7,041 bases of DNA from Rubrivivax sp. (GCA_004211235.1 SEEY01000202.1:1-7041), one strand, 5' to 3'; shown: positions 1 through 6,656, numbered from the stretch's first letter. Numbers and translations: made by a program. The notes: generated by a model not told the origin, from the letters alone.

Positions 1-1
1 G

Positions 2-1039
2 ATCGACGCCGCCCGCCCCTTGCTGCTGGAGGCGCTGCCGACGCTGGGCCAGCGCGATGCCGAATTCCAGCGCGCGCTGCTGACCGCCGCGCACACGCTG
101 TATGCCGCTGACGCGGCGCCGCTGCTCCGGCCGCTGCTGCCGCAGCTGACCGCCAGCAAGCCCTTCGCCATCGCCGCCTACACGCTGCTGCAGGCCGACC
201 CGGCCGCGGCGCCCGGGCTACATGACCTGGTGCCGCGGCAATTTCCCGACTGGGCCGACGACGCCAGGCTGACCGCGTTGATGCAGCGCCTGAGCCCCAC
301 CACCGCGGCGCAGCCGCCGCTGGCCGCCTTGCTCGCCGCGCCGCTGCGCTCCGGCTTTGCGGTGATCTACAGCCTGCAGCGCCCGGGCCGCCAGCCGATG
401 GGCCTGGCGCTGGTGCGTGCCGCCGACGGCCGCTTCGTGCGCGACGCCGCCGGCCAGCTGTTCACGTCGCCGCAGCTCGCGCTGGCGCGCACCGGCCTGC
501 CGGGCACCCTCACCAACGGCAACACGCCGCAGGGCCTGTTCACCCTCGTCGGCGCCGGCACGGCCACCAATCCCAACATCGGGCCCACGCCGTATCTGCA
601 CACCAAGCTGCCCATCGAGGGCGCCGTGGCCGAATTCGAGCATGCCGACGGCTTGCAGACGGCGTGGAGCGAGGCGGTCTACGACAGCTTCCTTCCCGAG
701 AGCTGGCGCGCCTGGGCGCCGATCAAGGAGGCCTGGCAAGCCGGCCGCGCCGGCCGCGACGACCTGATCGTCCACGGCACCACCATCAATCCGGCCTACT
801 ACGCCGGCAGCCGCTGGTTTCCCGGCACGCCGCAGCAGGGCTGCATGATCTCCAGCGAGACCTGGGACCCGGCCAGCGGCCGCCTGCTTGCGAGCCGGCA
901 GCTGACGCTGGCGCAGACCTATGCCGCGGCGGGCACACGCCCCGACCTGGCGGGCTATCTGATCGTCGTCGAGCTGGCGGGCGAGGGCGCCGTGACGCCG
1001 GCCGAGGCGCTGGCGCTGGTCACGGCGGCAGGGCGGTGA
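2..1039 (+). CDS. YkuD-like L,D-transpeptidase-family protein (5' truncated)
   Basis: The frame is open from the left edge, so the start probably lies upstream; a TTG at 20 is the first in-window start-like codon and residues here are numbered from it. The first ~100 residues are Leu/Ala-rich and helical, with no recognised domain. From about residue 107 the protein looks like a divergent YkuD domain: a strand-rich part with TNGNTPQGLFTLVG, where TP.G is typical of the fold, then HGTTINP at H252 and QQGCMIS with C275. In YkuD enzymes this His and Cys are catalytic and act on tetrapeptide stems of peptidoglycan in the periplasm. The canonical S/T-H-G-C is Q-Q-G-C here and the His-Cys spacing is 23 residues, longer than the usual ~18. 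Substrate is therefore uncertain; a cell-wall role is inferred from fold motifs only. Any export signal would lie outside the window. The next gene starts 86 bp downstream with its own ribosome binding site. Confidence 0.66.
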   Translation: MDAARPLLLEALPTLGQRDAEFQRALLTAAHTLYAADAAPLLRPLLPQLTASKPFAIAAYTLLQADPAAAPGLHDLVPRQFPDWADDARLTALMQRLSPTTAAQPPLAALLAAPLRSGFAVIYSLQRPGRQPMGLALVRAADGRFVRDAAGQLFTSPQLALARTGLPGTLTNGNTPQGLFTLVGAGTATNPNIGPTPYLHTKLPIEGAVAEFEHADGLQTAWSEAVYDSFLPESWRAWAPIKEAWQAGRAGRDDLIVHGTTINPAYYAGSRWFPGTPQQGCMISSETWDPASGRLLASRQLTLAQTYAAAGTRPDLAGYLIVVELAGEGAVTPAEALALVTAAGR

Positions 1040-1111
1040 GCAAGCGCGTCGGTCTCGCACATCCCGGCGGCAGCGACTGAAGGCATGGGCATGGGCGTCA
1101 TCGTCGGCGCA

Positions 1112-1120
1112 GAGGAGGGG
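1112..1120 (+). promoter_or_regulatory. Strong Shine-Dalgarno of the DUF4440 gene
   Basis: GAGGAGGGG lies 5 nt before the ATG at 1126 and is the best ribosome binding site in the window. It fixes the start of the 128-residue protein and suggests high translation of the DUF4440-hydrolase pair. Confidence 0.75.
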
Positions 1121-1125
1121 AAGCC

Positions 1126-1512
1126 ATGAGCGAACTGCTGGACGAACTGAGGCGGCTCGAGGTCGAACTGCACCACCCCGGCGCGAGGCTGGACGAGGCG
1201 CGGCTGCGCGGCCTGTTGCATGCCGACTTCCACGAGGTGGGCCGCTCGGGGCGTGCCTACGACCGGGCGACCGTCCTGCGCTTTCTGGCCGCCCAGGGCG
1301 CCGGGGCCGAGGGCCCGCCCGACGTCGTGCCTGACCGCTTCGCCGTGCGCGCGCTGGGGCCGGCGTCCGCGCTGCTGACCTACCGTGCGGCGCATCGCCT
1401 GCCGGACGGGTCGCTGACACGGCACACGCTGCGCTCGTCGGTGTGGCTGCGCGAGTCGGCTGGCTGGCAGCTCTACTACCACCAGGGCACACCGGCCGAG
1501 GTGCCGTGGTGA
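1126..1512 (+). CDS. DUF4440 / NTF2-like (SnoaL-fold) small protein
   Basis: A 128-residue protein with the order expected of the DUF4440 branch of the NTF2-like cone fold: an N-terminal helix with alternating Leu/Glu (residues 1-20), a second helix ending LLHADFHEVGRSGRAYDRAT (about 30-48), then strands ending in SSVWLRESAGWQLYYHQGTPA. The F-x-E-x-G-x-S/R-G-x-x-Y-x-R pattern is diagnostic of this family. Members are small cytosolic proteins that bind or convert varied small molecules; most have no known reaction and none can be assigned here. Length matches the family, so the gene looks intact. The ATG at 1126 is supported by a GAGGAGGGG 5 nt upstream. Its TGA overlaps the GTG of the downstream hydrolase, so the two are probably made together and may share a pathway; that link is inference. 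Confidence 0.82.
   Translation: MSELLDELRRLEVELHHPGARLDEARLRGLLHADFHEVGRSGRAYDRATVLRFLAAQGAGAEGPPDVVPDRFAVRALGPASALLTYRAAHRLPDGSLTRHTLRSSVWLRESAGWQLYYHQGTPAEVPW
1498..1503 (+). promoter_or_regulatory. Ribosome binding site deciding the hydrolase GTG start
   Basis: GAGGTG inside the last codons of the DUF4440 gene lies 5 nt before the GTG at 1509. It supports that start over the upstream ATG at 1443, which would need a 23-codon overlap, and over the adjacent GTG at 1506. Confidence 0.55.
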
Positions 1513-2381
1513 TCGTTGCGGCATGCCGGCTGGCGAGTGCGCACGACGCCGTGCAGGGCGTGGCGCTGCCGCTCGCGCTGATGTATCCGGCGCAGGCGGC
1601 CGCCACGACGCGCCAGCTCGGCCCGTACCCGGTGACCGCGGCCTGGGATGCGCCGCCGGCCGGAGTCGACCTGCCCCTTGTCGTGCTCTCGCATGGCAAC
1701 AACGGTTCGCCCTGGACGCTGCGCGACCTGGCGGCCCACCTGGCGCGGGCCGGCTTCGTCGTCGCGCTGCCGGAGCACGTCGGCAACAGCCGCAGCGACA
1801 GCAGCCTGGCCGGCACGCTGGCCAACCTGCGCAACCGGCCGCGACACGTGTCGCTGGCCATCGATGCCGCGCTGGCGGATGGCTTGCTCGGGCCGCATCT
1901 GCGCCAAGGGTCGGTGGCCGTCGGCGGGGTTTCCATCGGCGGCTACACCGCGCTCGCCGCGGCCGGCGCGAGGGCCTGGTGCGGGCCGCACGAGTCGCCC
2001 GACGGCCGGCCGCAGCCCGTCGACCTGACGCCCGACGCGCGGATTGGCGCCCTGGTGCTGCTGGCGCCGGCCACCTTCTGGTTCGCTGCCGAAGGCGCCC
2101 TGCACGGCGTGACGCAGCCCATCCTGATGCGCAGCGGCAGCGCCGACATGATCACGCCGGCCGAGCATGCCGGGCGCGTGCTCGGCGGCGTGGCGGACCG
2201 GGCGCGCGTCGAGCACGAAGTGGTGGCGGGCGCCGGGCACTTTTCCTTCCTCAGTGTCTTCCCGCCGGGGATGGCGCGCCCTGACTTCCCGCCCGCGCAG
2301 GACCCGCCGGGCTTTGATCGCGCGGGCTACCAGCCGCAGCTGTTTGCCGACATTGCCGACTTCCTGCGCCGTTCGCTCTGA
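1509..2381 (+). CDS. Alpha/beta hydrolase, dienelactone-hydrolase-like
   Basis: A 290-residue alpha/beta hydrolase resembling predicted dienelactone hydrolases (COG4188 type). Visible elements, numbered from GTG 1509: the oxyanion-loop motif VVLSHGNNG (His62), nucleophile elbow GGVSIGG (Ser142), acid in SGSADMITP (Asp213) and catalytic His in GAGHFSFL (His244), all in the correct order. An insert after the nucleophile (about 155-178) probably forms part of the lid. No signal peptide is seen, so it is likely cytosolic. It presumably cleaves an ester, lactone or thioester; the substrate is unknown. The start is taken at GTG 1509 because it overlaps the DUF4440 stop as GTGA and has GAGGTG 5 nt upstream; the encoded N-terminus (ASAHDAVQGVALPLALMYPA) also fits the usual beginning of this family. 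The gene converges on the serine hydrolase, with 9 bp between stop codons and no evident terminator hairpin. Confidence 0.85.
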   Translation: MIVAACRLASAHDAVQGVALPLALMYPAQAAATTRQLGPYPVTAAWDAPPAGVDLPLVVLSHGNNGSPWTLRDLAAHLARAGFVVALPEHVGNSRSDSSLAGTLANLRNRPRHVSLAIDAALADGLLGPHLRQGSVAVGGVSIGGYTALAAAGARAWCGPHESPDGRPQPVDLTPDARIGALVLLAPATFWFAAEGALHGVTQPILMRSGSADMITPAEHAGRVLGGVADRARVEHEVVAGAGHFSFLSVFPPGMARPDFPPAQDPPGFDRAGYQPQLFADIADFLRRSL

Positions 2382-2390
2382 AGGCTGTCG

Positions 2391-3605
2391 TCAGTCGACG
2401 AAGCGCATGCCGCCGTACTCCCAGGTCCAGGGCGCGCCGGTCTCGCCGAGGATGAAGCGCACCAGCTGCGGGAAGGCTGCTTCCGCGCGCACGTCATTGG
2501 CGAGGATGACGACGCAGCGCTTCCCCGCCTTCACGCAGACCCAGGTGTTGCCGGTGATGTCGTCATGCCCGCCCTTGTAGAAGCCTGGCCCCTGCGGCCC
2601 GTTGAAGGCGATGACGCCGAGCCCGGCGGCGAGGTCCGCCCGGCGTTGCTCCGGCGGCAGCTCCGGCTGCAAGGTCGGGAACTGCGTGGCCGTCGTGATC
2701 GACAGTTGCGGTGACGTCAGCGCCGCGGCGCTGGCGGGTGACAGGCCCAGGCCGTTGACGTAGGCGGCGGCCATCGTCGCCATGTCGGCGATGGTGGTGT
2801 CCATGGACCCGGCGGCGCGCACCTTGCTGCGCTCGTCGTGCGGCACCGGCTTGCCGTCGAGCGTCCAGCCATCGGCCAGGTTGGGCCGGAAATCGGCGCG
2901 CCACATCATGGCGGTGCGGTCCATGTCCAGCGGTGAGAACACGCGGCGCTGCATCTCGGCGCCCACGTCCAGCCCGAGGCCGCGTTCCAGCACGAACTGC
3001 AGCAGGATCAGCCCCTCGCCCGAGTAGGCGTAGCGCGTGCCGGGGTCGAAGTGCATGCGCAGCCGGCGGTCGGGCTCCAGGAAGGCGAAGTTGGCGAAGC
3101 CGCTGCTGTGGGTGAGCAGCATGCGTGCGGTCAGCCGGCGCCAGCGATCGTCGCCCGCCAGGTGTCGCCACGAATAGGACGTCAGCAGGTTGGGGTAGTC
3201 GGGCAGCGGCCTGTCGAGGTAGGTGGCCAGCGGCCGGTCCAGGTCGAGCTTGCCTTCGTCCACCAGCTGCATGACGAAGTAGCCAAACACCGCCTTGGTC
3301 AGTGAGGCGCCGTACATGACGGTGTCGGTCTGCAGCGGCTCGCCGGCCGCGTTGCGGCTGCCGTAGGCGGCCACGTGCACGACCTGGCCACCCTCGACGA
3401 CGGCGACGGCCAGCCCGCGGGCCTGCGTGGCGGCCATCAGCCGTGCGGCTTCGGCGTCTATTGCCGCGGCGGGCGGCGCGGCCCCCGCCAGCGAGGGCAG
3501 GGCGGCGATCAGACCGGCAATCAGGCTGGCAATCAGGCTGGCAACCAGGCGGGCAATCAGGCCGGCAACCAGGCCGGTGAAACGGTGAAGGCGGAGGCGG
3601 CGCAT
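2391..3605 (-). CDS. Secreted serine hydrolase, beta-lactamase (S12) fold
   Basis: A 404-residue member of the serine hydrolase/class C beta-lactamase-related family (COG1680). Key motifs are in order: S-x-x-K at Ser101-Lys104 (YGASLTKAVF), the Tyr motif Y194-S-G in YAYSGEG replacing Y-x-N, and K344-G-G in YKGGHDD at the place of the K-T-G box. Spacings are close to those of AmpC. Further family marks are LTHSSGF (residues 164-170), HFDPGTRYAYSGEG and FSPLDMDRT. The N-terminus is a classical signal peptide: Arg-rich MRRLRLHR, a long hydrophobic core (about 11-40) and LAGAAPP as a likely cleavage region, so it probably acts in the periplasm or outside the cell. The core is built from a 12-bp DNA repeat. 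The reaction could be esterase, peptidase or beta-lactam hydrolysis; the family is mixed and motifs do not decide. The ATG at 3605 has only a weak ribosome site (AAGG 14-17 nt upstream), leaving the exact start somewhat open. Confidence 0.85.
   Translation of the reverse strand: MRRLRLHRFTGLVAGLIARLVASLIASLIAGLIAALPSLAGAAPPAAAIDAEAARLMAATQARGLAVAVVEGGQVVHVAAYGSRNAAGEPLQTDTVMYGASLTKAVFGYFVMQLVDEGKLDLDRPLATYLDRPLPDYPNLLTSYSWRHLAGDDRWRRLTARMLLTHSSGFANFAFLEPDRRLRMHFDPGTRYAYSGEGLILLQFVLERGLGLDVGAEMQRRVFSPLDMDRTAMMWRADFRPNLADGWTLDGKPVPHDERSKVRAAGSMDTTIADMATMAAAYVNGLGLSPASAAALTSPQLSITTATQFPTLQPELPPEQRRADLAAGLGVIAFNGPQGPGFYKGGHDDITGNTWVCVKAGKRCVVILANDVRAEAAFPQLVRFILGETGAPWTWEYGGMRFVD
3501..3576 (-). 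repeat. 12-bp tandem repeat inside a signal-peptide coding region
   Basis: About six 12-bp units lie head to tail: 3501-3512, 3513-3524, 3525-3536, 3537-3548, 3549-3560 and 3561-3572, with a decayed partial unit after. On the + strand the core is GSYGGCAAYCAG with few substitutions, and the first unit is the most diverged. Read on the - strand each unit encodes four residues of the L-[IV]-A-[GSR] type, giving the hydrophobic core of the serine hydrolase signal peptide. Because the unit is a multiple of three, copy-number changes would keep frame and only alter core length. Confidence 0.88.
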
Positions 3606-3645
3606 GGCGCCAGCCTAGCCTTGGGGTGACCGCCACCGCAAGCGC

Positions 3646-3664
3646 CGCGGCCGTTTTAGCCGCG
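3646..3664 (-). other. Inverted repeat between chemoreceptor and serine hydrolase
   Basis: CGCGGC (3646-3651) and GCCGCG (3659-3664) form a 6-bp stem with a 7-nt loop. It lies after the chemoreceptor stop and about 40 nt before the hydrolase ATG. There is no T-run after it on the - strand, so it is not a standard intrinsic terminator; it could be a weak terminator, an mRNA-end structure or chance in GC-rich DNA. Confidence 0.3.
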
Positions 3665-3682
3665 CGCTACCGCATGTGCCAC

Positions 3683-3698
3683 CTGGCCATCAGGCCAG
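3683..3698 (-). other. Perfect hairpin spanning the chemoreceptor stop codon
   Basis: CTGGCC-ATCA-GGCCAG is a perfect 6-bp stem with a 4-nt loop, and the stop codon (3690-3692) lies in the loop. The sequence after it on the - strand is not T-rich, so Rho-independent termination is doubtful; it may stabilise the 3' end of the transcript. Confidence 0.35.
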
Positions 3699-5255
3699 CG
3701 CCGGTTGCGCCTTGAAGAACGAGACGGCCTCGGCCAGCGTGGACGCCTGCAGGCGCAGGCTGGCCGCGGCCGCCGCGGCTTCTTCGACGAGCGCGGCGTT
3801 TTGCTGGGTCGTCGTGTCGAGCTGCTGCATCGCGCCGTCGATCTGCGCGACGCCGGTGCTCTGCTCCGAGGCCTCCAGCGCGATCTGGGCGATCAGGCCG
3901 CTGACGCTTTCGACATGGCCGACCACCTCGCGGATCGTCTCGCCCACGCCGGAGATCAGGGCCGAGCCGCCGTCGATGCGTTGGACCGATTCGGAGATGA
4001 GCTGCTTGATCTGCTTGGCCGCGTCGGCGCTGCGTCCGGCCAGCGAGCGAACCTCGGTGGCCACGACGGCGAAGCCGCGGCCCTGCTCACCGGCGCGCGC
4101 CGCTTCGACGGCGGCGTTCAGCGCCAGGATGTTGGTCTGGAAGGCGATGCTGTCGATGACGCCGATGATGTCGGAGATGCGGCGGCTGGATTGCTGGATG
4201 CCGTCGAAGGTCTGGATGACGTCGGTCATGGCCGTGCCGGTGCGGCGGGCGACCCGCACCGCATCCTGCGCCAGGCGCTGTGCATTCTGCGCATTGCCGG
4301 CCGTGCTCTGGATGGTGCCGTTGAGCTGCTCCATGGATGCCGCCGTCTGCTGCAGATTCGAGGCCTGCTCTTCGGTGCGTGAGCTCAGGTCATGGTTGCC
4401 CTGGGCGATCTGGCCGCTGGCGGTGGCGACGCTGTCCACCCCTTCGCGCACCGTGTGCACCAGCGTGTTGAGCGTGTTGCGCATCGCCAGCATGGCGGCC
4501 ATCACACTGCCTTCGGGAGCGGCCTGCGACGTGGCCTGCTGCGTCAGGTCGCCGGAGGCAATGCGGTTGGCCACGCTTGAGAGTTCATGCGGCTCGGCGC
4601 CGAGCTGGCGGCCGATGCGGCGCGTGACCATGAGCGTCGTGATGGTGGCAAGCACGCCGCTGACGATGGCCGCGACGACGATGAGCATCAGCCGCTTGCT
4701 GTTCTCCGCCGAGGCTTCCTCATAGGTTTCCTTGGCCACGCGCACCTGCAGGTCCAGCAGGGCGCGCAAGCTGTCCTGGGCGGCCGGCGACAGCGTGCTG
4801 ACCTGGTTGTTCAGCAGCGTGAGGGCTTCGCCGTAGTCGGCACGCCGGAGCGCTGCGGCGGCCGGCAGCAGCCCGCCGGCCACGTAGGCATCCATGTCTG
4901 CGGCGTGCCTCCTGGCAAGCACCGCCTCGTCGGGCGTGAGATAGGTCGCCAGGTAGCTGGCCCATGTGGCGTTGGCCAGGGCGCGGTTCTTGTCGAACTC
5001 CGCCAGGCGCTTGGCGGTCTGGTTCACATCACCGCTGTGTGCGGCGTCCGCCAGGATGACGCGGTCGCGTGCAGCGAGGTAGCGGATGTCACCCAGTTGC
5101 CCCATCGGCACGGTGCGGTCCTCGTAGATCGTCTTCATCGCCTGGTCGGACTGGCCGAGGGCGCGCCATGCAAACGCGGAAATCAGCAGGATCAACACCA
5201 ACAACAGGCCAAAGCCCAGGGCCAGTCGCTGGGTCACGGTCAGTGGACGCTTCAT
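3690..5255 (-). CDS. Methyl-accepting chemotaxis protein with 4-helix-bundle sensor
   Basis: A 521-residue transmembrane chemoreceptor. Order: short cytoplasmic N-terminus, TM1 (about 12-29), periplasmic helical sensor (about 31-189, 4HB_MCP type, including DRTVPMGQLGDIRYLAARDR), TM2 (about 190-211), HAMP linker (about 212-265, with ANRIASGDL) and a cytoplasmic signalling coiled coil to about 500. The highly conserved hairpin tip, which contacts CheA and CheW, is at about 368-404 (IDSIAFQTNILALNAAVEAA, then RAGEQGRGFAVVATEVRSLA). Glu/Gln-rich heptads at 294-311 and 488-492 are plausible methylation sites for CheR/CheB. Overall length is close to Tsr/Tar of E. coli. The C-terminus (FFKAQPALA) lacks an NWETF-type CheR-tethering pentapeptide. 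The ATG at 5255 is chosen over an upstream in-frame ATG at 5414 because GAGGA lies 6 nt before it and the protein then begins with a normal TM1. The ligand is unknown; the upstream neighbour makes a 2-hydroxy acid conceivable, as inference only. Confidence 0.95.
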   Translation of the reverse strand: MKRPLTVTQRLALGFGLLLVLILLISAFAWRALGQSDQAMKTIYEDRTVPMGQLGDIRYLAARDRVILADAAHSGDVNQTAKRLAEFDKNRALANATWASYLATYLTPDEAVLARRHAADMDAYVAGGLLPAAAALRRADYGEALTLLNNQVSTLSPAAQDSLRALLDLQVRVAKETYEEASAENSKRLMLIVVAAIVSGVLATITTLMVTRRIGRQLGAEPHELSSVANRIASGDLTQQATSQAAPEGSVMAAMLAMRNTLNTLVHTVREGVDSVATASGQIAQGNHDLSSRTEEQASNLQQTAASMEQLNGTIQSTAGNAQNAQRLAQDAVRVARRTGTAMTDVIQTFDGIQQSSRRISDIIGVIDSIAFQTNILALNAAVEAARAGEQGRGFAVVATEVRSLAGRSADAAKQIKQLISESVQRIDGGSALISGVGETIREVVGHVESVSGLIAQIALEASEQSTGVAQIDGAMQQLDTTTQQNAALVEEAAAAAASLRLQASTLAEAVSFFKAQPALA

Positions 5256-5426
5256 CTTTTTTCCTCGTCGATCAATAGTTTGCTTGGTGACGCTCAGGGA
5301 GGTCCCGCCAAGCGCCTTGACCCGAAGTCTAGATTGACGATGATGCAAAAAGAGCAAAAACGATAAAAACGAAATGAGACCGTGCTTAATTGACATCAGG
5401 CCCGGAGAGGGCACCCCGCAAGGCGA
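5256..5426 (-). promoter_or_regulatory. Leader/promoter region of the chemoreceptor gene
   Basis: This 171-bp gap is far more A/T-rich than its surroundings, especially 5335-5395, and is the natural place for the chemoreceptor promoter. GAGGA at 5262-5266 (- strand) is its ribosome site. I could not find a convincing sigma-70 pair or a FliA (sigma-28) promoter; TAGACT near 5330 on the - strand is at best a weak -10. A short GCCC/GGGC inverted repeat at 5400-5412 follows the lldD stop without a T-run, so lldD read-through into the chemoreceptor cannot be excluded. Confidence 0.5.
5347..5373. repeat. Three phased 9-bp A-tract repeats
   Basis: Three consecutive units, AAAAAGAGC, AAAAACGAT and AAAAACGAA, occupy 5347-5355, 5356-5364 and 5365-5373. 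Runs of five A recur every 9 bp, close to one helical turn, which is a pattern associated with intrinsic DNA curvature or UP-like promoter elements. It lies about 90-120 bp upstream of the chemoreceptor ATG, on the T-rich side when read in that gene's direction. Confidence 0.6.
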
Positions 5427-6581
5427 TCAGAGGGCTGGGTAGGTCCCCGGCACGAGGATGTCGCGCGTCACCTGCGTCAGCTGCGTGTGGCCGCAGAAGG
5501 CCATCGTCACGTCCAGCTCCTTGTGCAGCATCTGCAGCATCTTGGTCACGCCGGCCTCGCCCATGGCGCCCAGGCCGTAGACCATCGCGCGGCCGACCAT
5601 CGTGCCGCGCGCGCCGAGCGCCCAGGCCTTCAGCACGTCCTGACCGGAGCGGATGCCGCCGTCCATCCACACCTCAATGTGCGAGCCCACCGCGGCGACG
5701 ATGGCCGGCAGTGCGTGGATGCTGCTCGGCGCACCGTCCAGCTGGCGGCCGCCGTGGTTGCTGACGACGATGGCGTCCGCACCCGCCTGCACGGCGAGCT
5801 TCGCGTCCTCCGCTTCCATGATGCCCTTCAGGATCAGCTTGCCGCCCCATTGGGCCTTGACCCAGGCGATGTCGGCCCAGGACAGGCGCGGGTCGAACTG
5901 CTCGTTCGTCCAGGCCGAGAGGGACCGCATGTCGCTCACGCCCTTGACGTGACCCACCAGGTTGCGGAAGGTGTGGCGCTTCGTGCCCGCCATGCCCAGC
6001 ACCCAGCGCGGCTTGGTGGCGAGGTTGAGGATGTTGGCCAGCGTCGGCCGCGGCGGCGCCGTCAGGCCGTTCTTCAGGTCCTTGTGGCGCTGGCCGATGA
6101 CCTGCAGGTCCAGCGTCAGCACCAGGGCCGAGCACCTGGCGGCCTTGCAGCGGTCGATCATGCGGGCCATGGCCTCGCGGTCGCGCATCATGTAGAGCTG
6201 GAACCAGAACGGCGCGGTGGTGTTCTCGGCGATGTCCTCGATGGAGCAGATGCTCATCGTGCTCAGCGTGAACGGGATGCCGAACTTCTCGGCGGCGCGT
6301 GCCGCATGGATCTCGCCATCGGCGTGCTGCATGCCGGTCAGGCCGACGGGCGCGATGGCCACGGGCATCTTCGCGTCGATGCCGATCATCTTGACGGCGG
6401 TGCTGCGGCCTTCCATGTTGACGGCCACGCGCTGGCGCAGCTTGATGGCCTTGAAGTCGCTCTCGTTGGCGCGGTAGGTGGTCTCCGTCCAGGAGCCGGA
6501 GTCGGCGTAGTCGTAGAACATGCGCGGCACGCGCTTTTCCGCGAGCTGGCGCAGGTCTTCGATGCAGGTGATGACGGGCAT
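5427..6581 (-). CDS. lldD: FMN-dependent L-lactate dehydrogenase / alpha-hydroxy-acid oxidase
   Basis: A 384-residue enzyme of the FMN-dependent alpha-hydroxy-acid dehydrogenase family (TIM barrel), which oxidises L-2-hydroxy acids to 2-keto acids; LldD members convert L-lactate to pyruvate and feed electrons to the respiratory chain at the inner membrane. Residues matching the family are visible: Tyr25 in MFYDYADSGS, Gln128 and Tyr130 in FWFQLYM, Asp158 and Arg165 in LTLDLQVIGQRHKD, Lys252 in LILKGI, and the active-site base His276 with substrate-binding Arg279 in SNHGGRQLDG. The FMN phosphate site is MDGGIRSGQDV (306-316) plus GRAMVYGL. Length is normal and the gene looks intact. The ATG at 6581 has no clear Shine-Dalgarno sequence, but the N-terminus MPVITCIEDLR fits the family. 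No lactate permease or lldR is in the window. A substrate other than lactate (glycolate, mandelate or another 2-hydroxy acid) remains possible. A LysR remnant lies 75 bp upstream on the same strand. Confidence 0.9.
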   Translation of the reverse strand: MPVITCIEDLRQLAEKRVPRMFYDYADSGSWTETTYRANESDFKAIKLRQRVAVNMEGRSTAVKMIGIDAKMPVAIAPVGLTGMQHADGEIHAARAAEKFGIPFTLSTMSICSIEDIAENTTAPFWFQLYMMRDREAMARMIDRCKAARCSALVLTLDLQVIGQRHKDLKNGLTAPPRPTLANILNLATKPRWVLGMAGTKRHTFRNLVGHVKGVSDMRSLSAWTNEQFDPRLSWADIAWVKAQWGGKLILKGIMEAEDAKLAVQAGADAIVVSNHGGRQLDGAPSSIHALPAIVAAVGSHIEVWMDGGIRSGQDVLKAWALGARGTMVGRAMVYGLGAMGEAGVTKMLQMLHKELDVTMAFCGHTQLTQVTRDILVPGTYPAL

Positions 6582-6624
6582 GGCGGCGGACAGCGTGCAA
6601 GCGTGGCAGGGGCCGCGATGCTAG

Positions 6625-6641
6625 GCCGGGCGCGGCCCGGC
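6625..6641. other. Perfect GC hairpin upstream of lldD
   Basis: GCCGGGC-GCG-GCCCGGC is a perfect 7-bp stem with a 3-nt loop in the 75-bp gap between the LysR remnant and lldD. A run of seven A lies at 6649-6655. On the - strand this run is a T-run that comes before the stem, the wrong order for an intrinsic terminator of the LysR transcript. It could be an operator, part of the lldD leader, or a decayed element. Confidence 0.4.
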
Positions 6642-6656
6642 GCAACGGAAAAAAAC

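Noticed and set aside
1443..1508. Longer hydrolase start at ATG 1443
   Set aside because: It would overlap the DUF4440 gene by 70 bp and add residues without family similarity; GTG 1509 has a ribosome site and the GTGA overlap.
218..1936. 572-residue open frame on the - strand opposite the first three genes
   Set aside because: Arg/Ala/Pro/Gly-rich composition typical of antisense shadow frames in GC-rich DNA, no recognisable domain, and it covers three well-supported + strand genes.
3676..4725. 349-residue + strand frame opposite the chemoreceptor
   Set aside because: Ser/Ala/Cys-rich translation is the usual antisense image of MCP helical repeats; no start signal or domain.
5390..5395. 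TTGACA on the + strand as a -35 box
   Set aside because: No matching -10 at proper spacing and no + strand gene follows.
5256..5414. N-terminal extension of the chemoreceptor to the ATG at 5414
   Set aside because: The extension is encoded by the A/T-rich leader, resembles no MCP N-terminus, and a good ribosome site sits right before the ATG at 5255.
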